Shown: in pieces, positions 31,989 to 37,429 of the stretch
How positions within the stretch are numbered: the first letter of the stretch is position 1
How the letters are laid out: every line of letters starts with the position of its first letter
DNA from: a virus
Direction: 5' to 3' (one strand)
Virus record (IMG/VR): IMGVR_UViG_3300037993_000311
Location: 1 to 46,487 of that record
DNA length: 46,487 bases
Position numbers and translations under genes: made by a program
The notes under the pieces: generated by a model
The model's database searches: none
What the model saw: only the letters and a program-made list of their open reading frames with translations
What the model was told of the DNA's origin: nothing

Positions 31989-32492
31989 TCATCTCTCCCT
32001 GATTCCCGACGCGATCCCGACGCCATGCGCCGCAATGCCCACGACCGGCGCAATCCACCAGAAGCGCGAGTGGCGCCGCTTCAAGTAATAGCTGTCCACA
32101 ATGCCGCCGCCGACGAAGGCAAAGCCCAGCCCAAGCTGTCCACCAAGTGACGACGGCATCAGCGGATTTCCCTCTTTGCATGTGCCCGCATTGATGCAGT
32201 GACGCGTCATCTGTACGTCCAGCAACATCATCTCCAGATGCACACCGTTGATCAGGTAATAGCGCGCGTCAACGGTGTGCTGCGGGGGAGGGCTGAACTT
32301 GTACGGCTCTGCCACATACGGCGCCGGCGCAGCGACGACGCTTGCCGGCTGCGCAAGCTCGGGCAGAGCGAGCTTGACCTGCTGGGCACTAGACGCCGAT
32401 GCTGCCAGAAGTACGACTAACGCGAGATGCCTTATGCGGCTGCCTTGACTTTCTTTGGTACATTCCACTTCGGTGAGTGGCAGTGCGGACAT
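31989..32492 (-). CDS. Exported or membrane Gly-rich protein, up to 167 aa
   Basis: The start is uncertain. ATG 32492 has no good ribosome site and leaves a 20-residue polar extension before the signal-like segment RIRHLALVVLLAASASSAQQ; a GTG in between could be used. The mature part has Pro/Ala sequence (LAQPASVVAAPAPYVAEPY), an alpha segment with two Cys, and a Gly-rich hydrophobic region (LGGQLGLGFAFVGGGIVDSY). It ends GIAAHGVGIASGIRER. Probably periplasmic or outer-membrane directed. Overlaps the zinc-ribbon gene. Confidence 0.5.
   Translation of the reverse strand: MSALPLTEVECTKESQGSRIRHLALVVLLAASASSAQQVKLALPELAQPASVVAAPAPYVAEPYKFSPPPQHTVDARYYLINGVHLEMMLLDVQMTRHCINAGTCKEGNPLMPSSLGGQLGLGFAFVGGGIVDSYYLKRRHSRFWWIAPVVGIAAHGVGIASGIRER
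32000..32039. repeat. 40-bp direct repeat, copy B
   Basis: Exact second copy of 31676-31715, lying at the 3' end of the gene at 31989. The two copies are 324 bp apart, so recombination between them would remove the small gene at 31727-31987. Confidence 0.85.
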
Positions 32493-32560
32493 TGGCGCGG
32501 ATTGCCTGGTATTCGTGTCTGCCATTTGTAGCCACACCGCTTACAGTTTCTTGTTGCCAT
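32432..32560 (-). CDS. Zinc-ribbon protein, 42 aa
   Basis: The ORF reads NCKRCGYKWQTR, then QCPHCHSPKWNVPKK: two CxxC pairs 16 residues apart in a basic minimal zinc ribbon of a type widespread in phages and archaea. ATG 32560 lacks a strong ribosome site. It overlaps the 5' part of the gene at 31989 in another frame. The motif makes this the likelier reading of the shared DNA. Confidence 0.7.
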   Translation of the reverse strand: MATRNCKRCGYKWQTRIPGNPRQCPHCHSPKWNVPKKVKAAA

Positions 32561-32605
32561 GTGCACCAGAATAAATGGTTATCATAATCATGTCAAGAAT
32601 TATTT

Positions 32606-32929
32606 TCACCGCGCCAGAATCTTGCCCACGGCGCCCACCGTCCAGGGCTTGCCGCTGCGCGCAACCGTGCCTTGTAGGTGCAAGTCGTCGGTGATCTTCT
32701 GGAGCGTCATACCGGCAGCTCGTGCCTGTCGCATCCATTCCAGCGTCTCCGCCTCGCCGGGCTTGCTGCCATAGGGCAATCTGCCCTCGCGCCAGTCCGG
32801 ATCCGCAATTCGCCGGCGTTCCTTGGCGCCGCGCATTTTGAGCACGATTACGCACCGCTCAAACTCGCTCACGGCGCTTAGAATCTGGCGCACCAGCTTT
32901 GCAGTCGGGTTCGAGTCGTCGCCTTTCAT
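32606..32929 (-). CDS. Orphan C-terminal half of a serine recombinase, 107 aa
   Basis: AAGGA precedes ATG 32929 at good distance. The sequence matches the region after the catalytic domain of serine resolvases: the long E-helix (TAKLVRQILSAVSEFER), the basic linker (VLKMRGAKERRR) and a helix-turn-helix Recombinase part ending SGKPWTVGAVGKILAR. The N-terminal catalytic domain with its nucleophilic Ser is absent, and no coding remnant of it lies upstream. It cannot recombine DNA alone. It may be a DNA-binding regulator or a degraded integrase. Confidence 0.7.
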   Translation of the reverse strand: MKGDDSNPTAKLVRQILSAVSEFERCVIVLKMRGAKERRRIADPDWREGRLPYGSKPGEAETLEWMRQARAAGMTLQKITDDLHLQGTVARSGKPWTVGAVGKILAR

Positions 32930-32930
32930 A

Positions 32931-33191
32931 TCAGAATCCTTTCTTTCCTGGTCGATACGCGTTAAGCGCGTTGGCGATTCTGTGCGCCATGGTGTGCGAC
33001 ACGGCCCGCGCGATCAGCTCGCTTCCCTTGAGTACCTGCTGCTTGACGGCGACAAAGATGGGAAGCCGGCTCCGCGCTACTGTCTGCGGATCGCCGCCCT
33101 CCTTGAGATAGAGCATCCGCGTCTCCTCGTCGGCCAGGAACTCGGCAGCGTCGTAGACGCGGGGCAAGCGCTTGTGCGGGGGAGTGCTCAT
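32931..33191 (-). CDS. Small hypothetical early protein, 86 aa
   Basis: ATG 33191 overlaps the preceding stop (ATGA). A basic N-terminus (STPPHKRLPRVYDAAEFL) precedes a helical region with TVARSRLPIFVAVKQQVLKG and a His/Arg tail. It ends two bases before the recombinase-like start, so it is co-translated. Not recognised. Confidence 0.6.
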   Translation of the reverse strand: MSTPPHKRLPRVYDAAEFLADEETRMLYLKEGGDPQTVARSRLPIFVAVKQQVLKGSELIARAVSHTMAHRIANALNAYRPGKKGF

Positions 33192-33385
33192 GCGCGATCT
33201 AAGGCCCGCTCGCCTTCGTGAATCCTGCCATAGCAATCGCACTGCATCGCGTCAGGATGACCGCAGCGCGTGTAGAAGCCAGACTCGATCCACGCCTGAT
33301 TGCGGTAATCGAACCCAAAGCCATTCTCGTCAACAGCGATGCTGCGCTCTTCCAATTCCTGTATGTGTGTGGGAGTGAGTTTCAT
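33188..33385 (-). CDS. Small Cys/His protein, 65 aa
   Basis: AAAGGAG lies eight bases before ATG 33385. The N-terminus is helical (KLTPTHIQELEERSIAVDE), and the C-terminus has YTRCGHPDAMQCDCYGR, a possible zinc site. It lies near the promoter-proximal end of the minus-strand operon. Family not known. Confidence 0.6.
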   Translation of the reverse strand: MKLTPTHIQELEERSIAVDENGFGFDYRNQAWIESGFYTRCGHPDAMQCDCYGRIHEGERALDRA

Positions 33386-33433
33386 GTGCTGAACTCCTTT
33401 CGGATGTGAGGGCGAACCCTCATTGATTGATGG

Positions 33434-33574
33434 TTACGAGACGAGGACAAAGAGAATGCGAATCACTATAGCTATAGCAATGACGGCGCCCACACAATGA
33501 ACAAAGCACCGAAATCGGCGCCCTTCCCTTGCTATTGCCATTACGGCTTCCATTTCTTCATGTGTCATCGTCAT
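33434..33574 (-). CDS. First gene of the early operon: small membrane protein, 46 aa
   Basis: The ORF can start at ATG 33574 or, with better spacing from GAGG, at ATG 33568. A polar helix (MTMTHEEMEAVMAIAREGRR) precedes one TM helix (VGAVIAIAIVIRILFVLV). It is the most promoter-proximal minus-strand gene that I can support. A possible -10 (CATAAT on the minus strand, 33631-33626) lies upstream without a clear -35. Confidence 0.5.
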   Translation of the reverse strand: MTMTHEEMEAVMAIAREGRRFRCFVHCVGAVIAIAIVIRILFVLVS

Positions 33575-33859
33575 ATCCTCATTACAAAACAACGATGCGC
33601 TTCATTCGCTAAACGTGTCAAGCGAATTATGAGGCGATAAGCGAAGAGAGTTTCATGACATCAAAACTGTGTCGATAGCATCACAACATACATCATTTGG
33701 TGTTTACTACTCTGCCAACACTACAGGTTGTGGTTTAGGACTCAATCTGCGATTAGACCACAACCTATTGTGGTATCGGTTCCAGAAACCACAACCTATG
33801 GTGTTTACTATCTCGTCATCTTGACACGGTGCGGGATAATAAAAGACACAGAGGCGTCC
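33575..33859. promoter_or_regulatory. Divergent control region with operator-like repeats
   Basis: No convincing gene lies here. ACCACAACCTATTGTGGT (33757-33774) is a 7-bp-arm palindrome. AGGTTGTGGTTT (33725-33736) is the exact inverted repeat of AAACCACAACCT (33786-33797). TGGTGTTTACTA occurs at 33698-33709 and 33799-33810. Such iterated sites between diverging genes are what a phage repressor or RHH protein binds. TTGACA at 33821-33826 and GATAAT at 33835-33840 are spaced too closely to be one promoter. Confidence 0.6.
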
Positions 33860-34030
33860 TTGAGAAGACAACAGCCAAACCAACCCAATCCTCTACATCC
33901 CCATCCTTCAATTAAGATCACTCACTGCCCTCCAGGTGCTCATGGACCACAATGGACGCGTGAAACTCTCCAGCGTGATCTGGTGAAGATTCTGGCCAGC
34001 GTCAAAGTCTCAGACTTCAAACCACGTTGA
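33860..34030 (+). CDS. Doubtful ORF with TTG start, 56 aa
   Basis: No ATG exists in this frame. TTG 33860 has GAGG five bases upstream. The product is Pro/His-rich at first, then a helical part (TRETLQRDLVKILASVKVSD). It lies just after the operator cluster in the orientation of the RHH gene. Retained only because of its ribosome site and a plausible C-terminal helix. Confidence 0.25.
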   Translation: MRRQQPNQPNPLHPHPSIKITHCPPGAHGPQWTRETLQRDLVKILASVKVSDFKPR

Positions 34031-34137
34031 TTTATGCGCACTTACATCAATTCAATCACTTGCATCGCTATTTATACATCTATTCGACAACAAATCTTTC
34101 TTAGCTACGTCATGCAAACCAGTGATACGATAACCCC

Positions 34138-34353
34138 ATGGCGAGCAAATACAATTTACTGCTCGAGGATTTGCCGATTGAGATGCAGCGGGGATTGCGG
34201 TTAGCTTCCGCAACGCGAAATTCGCATCTGCGCGAATTCATTATACTTACACTCTATGAGGCCATCGACCGTGCGCTTGCCGGCCGTATTGACTGGCGTT
34301 CTGGAGACGCTCGCACAGCTCCCATCCGCAATCTTCCCCCAGGTGCCCGCTGA
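34138..34353 (+). CDS. Ribbon-helix-helix-like regulator, 71 aa
   Basis: The first residues (KYNLLLEDLPIEMQRGLRLA) give a short strand followed by a helix, then SATRNSHLREFIILTLYEAI, the second helix of an Arc/MetJ-like fold. The tail is disordered. No ribosome site precedes ATG 34138, and a TACGAT -10-like box lies seven bases upstream, so the mRNA may be leaderless. Location beside the operator cluster suggests it controls the early and late transcripts. Confidence 0.5.
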   Translation: MASKYNLLLEDLPIEMQRGLRLASATRNSHLREFIILTLYEAIDRALAGRIDWRSGDARTAPIRNLPPGAR

Positions 34354-34454
34354 ATGGGGGTATTTCTAGGGGTATATCGGCAATACAGCCCACCACACAA
34401 TTGATTCTATGGACGTTACACATCGATATGAATCCTCGTGTAGCATTCGTGTGG

Positions 34455-34498
34455 CTGTGATCCACCTGCGCCCCTGTGAGCCACCTGCGCCCGGTGGC
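34455..34498. repeat. Tandem 19-bp repeat with hairpin
   Basis: CTGTGATCCACCTGCGCCC (34455-34473) is followed directly by a second copy with one mismatch (34474-34492). The second copy overlaps a hairpin, GCCACC (34480-34485) with GGTGGC (34493-34498). An AT-rich stretch lies at about 34573-34675. Iterons beside AT-rich DNA are typical of origins; regulator binding is the alternative. Confidence 0.55.
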
Positions 34499-34520
34499 GC
34501 CCAGCGTGCCGGCCCGCTGG

Positions 34521-34588
34521 CCCCCTCCCACCTCTCAATTTTGCAGGAGGGGGTATTGATGCGCATTCCGCCCGCCCAAAATTTATAG
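34521..34588 (+). promoter_or_regulatory. Sequestered ribosome site with 9-residue leader ORF
   Basis: CCCCCTCC (34521-34528) can pair exactly with GGAGGGGG (34546-34553), which is itself a near-perfect Shine-Dalgarno five bases before ATG 34559. The ORF reads MRIPPAQNL and stops at 34586-34588. A hairpin masking the SD of a tiny ORF containing Pro-Pro resembles a translational switch or attenuator for the regulator operon downstream. The transcript that would carry it is not proven. Confidence 0.35.
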
Positions 34589-34643
34589 AAATTTCTGTTC
34601 TACTAGTAACTAGAGAGTAACCCCACAAAATAAATCTGTAGAT

Positions 34644-34658
34644 TTCCCGTTTCGGGAA
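34644..34658. promoter_or_regulatory. Inverted repeat upstream of the promoter
   Basis: TTCCCG-TTT-CGGGAA lies 16 bases upstream of the -35 box at 34675 and is followed by AATTTT. It could be an operator for the regulator encoded just downstream, or a short terminator for the upstream transcript. Confidence 0.35.
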
Positions 34659-34674
34659 TTTTGCTATTGTGTTC

Positions 34675-34702
34675 TTGACAGATCGCATGGTTGTGATACT
34701 GT
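34675..34702 (+). promoter_or_regulatory. Sigma-70-like promoter
   Basis: Consensus TTGACA (34675-34680), 16 bases of spacer and TACTGT (34697-34702). The predicted start near 34709 coincides with GTG 34710 of the RHH gene, pointing to leaderless translation. This is the clearest promoter in the window. Confidence 0.6.
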
Positions 34703-34709
34703 GTATTAC

Positions 34710-35249
34710 GTGAGTCGAGCGCAGATCATTTCGGTACGGATGCCAGTTAAGTTGTTGGAATGGTTGGATGAGCGGGCTCGGAGGCAAGAAATGAGCCGTT
34801 CACAGGTGTTAGTGCGCACACTGCGATACGCTTCACGGAAAGAGTCTAATGAAGACGATTTGCGGCCGTTGCAACGTGAATCCGAATCGGATTGGCCAGC
34901 GTCGGTGCCTAGTTTGTCATCGGGAAGTGATGCGAGAGTTTCGCAAGACGCATTCTCTAAAGCCGGATCAGCGTTGGGAGATGAACAGCCGGTCCTACGC
35001 AAACACTTACCAGAAGCGGGGCAAATTGATTCCACAATCATGCTGGAGATGCGGCGATCCGAAAGCGCAGAAGCATCACCCGGATTATTCGAAACCGCTC
35101 GAAGTGGAGTGGCTGTGCCGGACCTGCCATCTTCTGCACCATCAGAATGTCCGGTCCATGGCTTAACCTGCGGGGCCGCAAAGGACGGCGAAGGAATTCG
35201 CTGCGGATTAACAAAAACTGTCTACCATGTACTTGAGGCTGATTTATGA
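34710..35249 (+). CDS. Ribbon-helix-helix regulator with long overprinted tail, 179 aa
   Basis: I choose GTG 34710; ATG 34740 would remove the first strand. AQIISVRMPVKLLEWLDERA followed by EMSRSQVLVRTLRYASR is a classical RHH DNA-binding domain (residues about 4-45). From 34849 the frame continues for about 130 Ser/Glu/Pro-rich residues while another gene, in the +1 frame, lies entirely inside it. The stop at 35247-35249 overlaps the next start (ATGA), which argues that the long reading is used. It may repress the region, including its own promoter. Confidence 0.6.
   Translation: MSRAQIISVRMPVKLLEWLDERARRQEMSRSQVLVRTLRYASRKESNEDDLRPLQRESESDWPASVPSLSSGSDARVSQDAFSKAGSALGDEQPVLRKHLPEAGQIDSTIMLEMRRSESAEASPGLFETARSGVAVPDLPSSAPSECPVHGLTCGAAKDGEGIRCGLTKTVYHVLEADL
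34849..35166 (+). CDS. HNH-like zinc-binding protein nested in the regulator gene, 105 aa
   Basis: Read in the +1 frame within 34710-35249. Cysteine pairs in ICGRCNVNPNRIGQRRCLVC form a first zinc site. SCWRCGDPKAQKHHPDYSKP followed by VEWLCRTCHLLHHQ is the zinc and His-His core of a widespread HNH-like phage protein family. The family match makes this the ancestral-looking reading. ATG 34849 has only a weak AAAGAG site, so it may depend on translation of the RHH gene. A nuclease or DNA-processing role is inferred. Confidence 0.7.
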   Translation: MKTICGRCNVNPNRIGQRRCLVCHREVMREFRKTHSLKPDQRWEMNSRSYANTYQKRGKLIPQSCWRCGDPKAQKHHPDYSKPLEVEWLCRTCHLLHHQNVRSMA

Positions 35250-35701
35250 TCGAGCCTGAAGAAAAGAAAATGCTCAAGGTTCTTGAGCACATTCTCTACG
35301 AGCTGCGCGAGATACGGCACGAGCTCCGACCTAAACTGTTAACAACCATCGAAGTCCAGTTCTCGAAAGGAACTTTTATGCCAACACCCGGACCTCTCAC
35401 TCTCACTACTGTTGGTCAGACCGACACCGCTGTTGTGGTCGGCATTGACCAGTACGGCAATCCATGGACAGGGGCAATTCCGCCCGTAACCTACGCCATC
35501 GACGATGCAACGATTGCGACTTCGACGCCGAACGCCGATGGCCTGACGGACCTGATTACCGCCGTAGCCAACGGGACCGCAAACCTGACCGCAACGCTTA
35601 GCACCGCTGAATGGTTGGCGCTGAGCGACGTGGAGCAGGTGATCGTCGCCATTCAACAGGCTCCCCCGGTTCTGTCGGCTATCAAGGTCGAGTTTCAGTA
35701 G
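35246..35701 (+). CDS. Ig-like-domain protein with coiled-coil N-terminus, 151 aa
   Basis: The ATG overlaps the regulator stop (ATGA). Residues 1-30 are a charged helix (LKVLEHILYELREIRHELRP). Residues about 45-150 form a Big-2/Ig-like domain (ITAVANGTANLTATLS). An internal ATG at 35378 with AAAGGA six bases upstream could yield the Ig-like domain alone, so two products are possible. Phage Ig-like domains usually decorate capsids or tails. A strong terminator follows. Confidence 0.6.
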   Translation: MIEPEEKKMLKVLEHILYELREIRHELRPKLLTTIEVQFSKGTFMPTPGPLTLTTVGQTDTAVVVGIDQYGNPWTGAIPPVTYAIDDATIATSTPNADGLTDLITAVANGTANLTATLSTAEWLALSDVEQVIVAIQQAPPVLSAIKVEFQ

Positions 35702-35715
35702 TCCTCCCCTGGCAA

Positions 35716-35761
35716 GCGGCGCGGCTCAGGCCCCGTATGGCTCATCCCGCGCCGCATTTTT
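35716..35761 (+). terminator. Rho-independent-type terminator
   Basis: GCGGCGCGG (35716-35724) pairs perfectly with CCGCGCCGC (35747-35755), directly followed by ATTTTT. The 22-base loop is long. It separates the regulator/Ig-like unit from the packaging operon. Confidence 0.7.
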
Positions 35762-35772
35762 GAAAGGAACCC

Positions 35773-36456
35773 ATGATTCACGAAGTTGATTTGGCGGGCG
35801 AGACGGCGGAGACCCGCGCCTTAGAGGGTATTGACCGCTCCTCGGACGGCACGCTGGGATTTAGCCGGGCGCACTCGGCGGAGCAGGAGTTGGTGCGGGA
35901 TGGGTTGGAAATCAGAGAGTATGCCTACGATGGGCCAAGTGGGCGTGCCTCTCTGCTTATCAACGCCTCGGCCGCTCCGCCCCTGCTGCGCGGCTGGTCG
36001 ATCACGCCGCTCGATGACCGCCTGCTGGTCGAGTACGCCAGTTTCAAAGAGGGCTATGTGTGCGAAGCGTGCCAGGGATCGGGCATGTCCAAAATACCCT
36101 GTGCAACTTGCCAAGGAACGAAAAAGCAGGAGATTAAGCCGGGACGATTTGAGGCATGCGATAGGTGCAGAATCGTCGGCGCCGATGCACACGAGCCGTC
36201 TTCTTGCGGGTTTTATCCCTGCGTGGGTTGTAACGGTTCCGGTCTCGCCCCTGGGATCCTCGCCATGCCTGACTCCTCGAAGCAGGATCACAGCTACGGC
36301 GATATTCTGGCGGTGGGGCAATCGGTGATGGATTTGCGCCCCGGCGACAGAGTAGTATTCTCGAAGATGGCGGGAATTTATCTGAAGGGCGATACCCGTA
36401 ACTGCTGTCTGCTAAGGCGCGGCGAAATCATGGGGTTGATGGTGAAGAAGGGCTAG
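35773..36456 (+). CDS. GroES-like co-chaperonin with inserted DnaJ-type zinc module, 227 aa
   Basis: GAAAGGAA precedes ATG 35773. Residues 1-72 are a unique extension. Residues 76-90 (SITPLDDRLLVEYAS) match the first GroES strands. Where GroES has its mobile loop, residues 97-157 carry four CxxC elements, CEACQGSG, CATCQGTK, CDRC and CVGCNGSG, like the DnaJ Cys-rich domain. The GroES fold then resumes: GILAMPDSSK (161-170), GDILAVG (176-182), LRPGDRVVFSKMAG (188-201) and RRGEIMGLMV (215-224). Viral GroES homologues such as T4 gp31 help fold capsid proteins. Here the loop that docks on GroEL appears replaced by a zinc-binding client or partner module. Confidence 0.8.
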   Translation: MIHEVDLAGETAETRALEGIDRSSDGTLGFSRAHSAEQELVRDGLEIREYAYDGPSGRASLLINASAAPPLLRGWSITPLDDRLLVEYASFKEGYVCEACQGSGMSKIPCATCQGTKKQEIKPGRFEACDRCRIVGADAHEPSSCGFYPCVGCNGSGLAPGILAMPDSSKQDHSYGDILAVGQSVMDLRPGDRVVFSKMAGIYLKGDTRNCCLLRRGEIMGLMVKKG

Positions 36457-36458
36457 CG

Positions 36459-36620
36459 ATGACCAGCGAAGAGCTTGCTAGTTTGCGTAGACTCACAGAA
36501 CGAGCAGTTTATAAACTGGAACTCGAACAAGAGAGAGATTGCAACTGCGTATGGCACGAATTTGAGACATTGATTTTATGGCTTGAGGATTATTTTAAGG
36601 AGCAGAACACAAAGAAATGA
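36459..36620 (+). CDS. Small helical protein, 53 aa
   Basis: ATG 36459 lies two bases after the co-chaperonin stop. The peptide is one charged amphipathic helix (LRRLTERAVYKLELEQERD, then VWHEFETLILWLEDYF). Its stop overlaps the small-terminase start (ATGA). Tight linkage on both sides supports it. Function unknown. Confidence 0.6.
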   Translation: MTSEELASLRRLTERAVYKLELEQERDCNCVWHEFETLILWLEDYFKEQNTKK

Positions 36621-37123
36621 GCTTTAAAGGCTTTCCCATGGATCAGAAGAAGAAGGCGCCGAAGACGACCTGGAAACAGCGCCGGCGCATTCAGCGGATT
36701 CACGCTATCCGGCTGGCTAACGCGGATTTCTTCTATGCTCTCGATCCCGACCTGAGCGCCCACATGCTCAATATCTCTCCCGAGGAAGCCTTTCGCGCCC
36801 GCAAGAACCCGGTCTACGACGAGCGCCTAAATCAACTGGAAAACGAAGAGATGGGCCAGTTGCGGCGCACCATGAAAGAGGATACCGACAAGCTGCGGCT
36901 GGCGTTGCAGGCTAAGGTTCCCCGCGCCATGGAAGTTCTCGACGAAGCTCTTTGGAGTGGCGATATGAACGTGGCCGTGCGCGCTGCCCAGGAAGTGCTG
37001 GACCGCGATGGGCGGATGCCCAAGGTATCGCGCTTGCAGACCGCGCCGGCGGACGAAAACACGATGCCCGATGTCGAGCCCAAGCTGCTGGCTGAGTTCC
37101 TACCCACATCAAAGCCGAATTGA
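36617..37123 (+). CDS. Small terminase subunit candidate, 168 aa
   Basis: ATG 36617 is coupled to the previous gene; ATG 36638 with AAAGG is an alternative start. A basic N-terminus (KTTWKQRRRIQRIHAIRLAN) suited to DNA binding precedes a long helical centre (LNQLENEEMGQLRRTMKED) and VPRAMEVLDEALWSGDMNVA near the C-terminus. The size, the helical build and the position just upstream of TerL fit a TerS that recognises pac/cos DNA. No signature motif. Confidence 0.6.
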   Translation: MSFKGFPMDQKKKAPKTTWKQRRRIQRIHAIRLANADFFYALDPDLSAHMLNISPEEAFRARKNPVYDERLNQLENEEMGQLRRTMKEDTDKLRLALQAKVPRAMEVLDEALWSGDMNVAVRAAQEVLDRDGRMPKVSRLQTAPADENTMPDVEPKLLAEFLPTSKPN

Positions 37124-37133
37124 GGGTAAGGTA

Positions 37134-37196
37134 ATGAAACAAACTCAAAGGAAAAAAGAAAAGGCTGTTCTTAAGCACCGGAAAGGTCGTAAGTGA
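37134..37196 (+). CDS. Possible 20-residue Lys/Arg-rich peptide
   Basis: Reads MKQTQRKKEKAVLKHRKGRK between TerS and the next small gene; its stop overlaps the following start (TGATG). It is highly basic, so DNA binding is possible. A short chance ORF is equally possible. Confidence 0.35.
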   Translation: MKQTQRKKEKAVLKHRKGRK

Positions 37197-37426
37197 TGGG
37201 AGTCCTGTTGGTATCTACCACACTTCTAACTTGCGATTCTTGCGGCAAGCGCGAGGTTGATCCACAGTTTCCAGCACGGATGAACAACTGGTTTACCGTG
37301 TTTCGCGGCGGATACACTATGTTCCCCGGACACGATCCAGACGCGATCTTCTGCCTTGAGTGTATGCATAAGATCAAGAATCTATACGACATGAAATATA
37401 GTCCGGCTGCTACGAAAAAAGATTGA
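37196..37426 (+). CDS. Small zinc-binding protein, 76 aa
   Basis: ATG 37196 follows GGAAAGG. CDSCGKREVDPQFP and FCLECMHKIKN give two CxxC pairs, likely one zinc site around a Phe/Gly-rich centre. It ends three bases before TerL. It may assist packaging, but no family is recognised. Confidence 0.6.
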   Translation: MGVLLVSTTLLTCDSCGKREVDPQFPARMNNWFTVFRGGYTMFPGHDPDAIFCLECMHKIKNLYDMKYSPAATKKD

Positions 37427-37429
37427 GCC

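Noticed and set aside
33728-33859. Upstream extension of the ORF ending at 34030
   Set aside because: It has no ATG and runs through the operator repeats.
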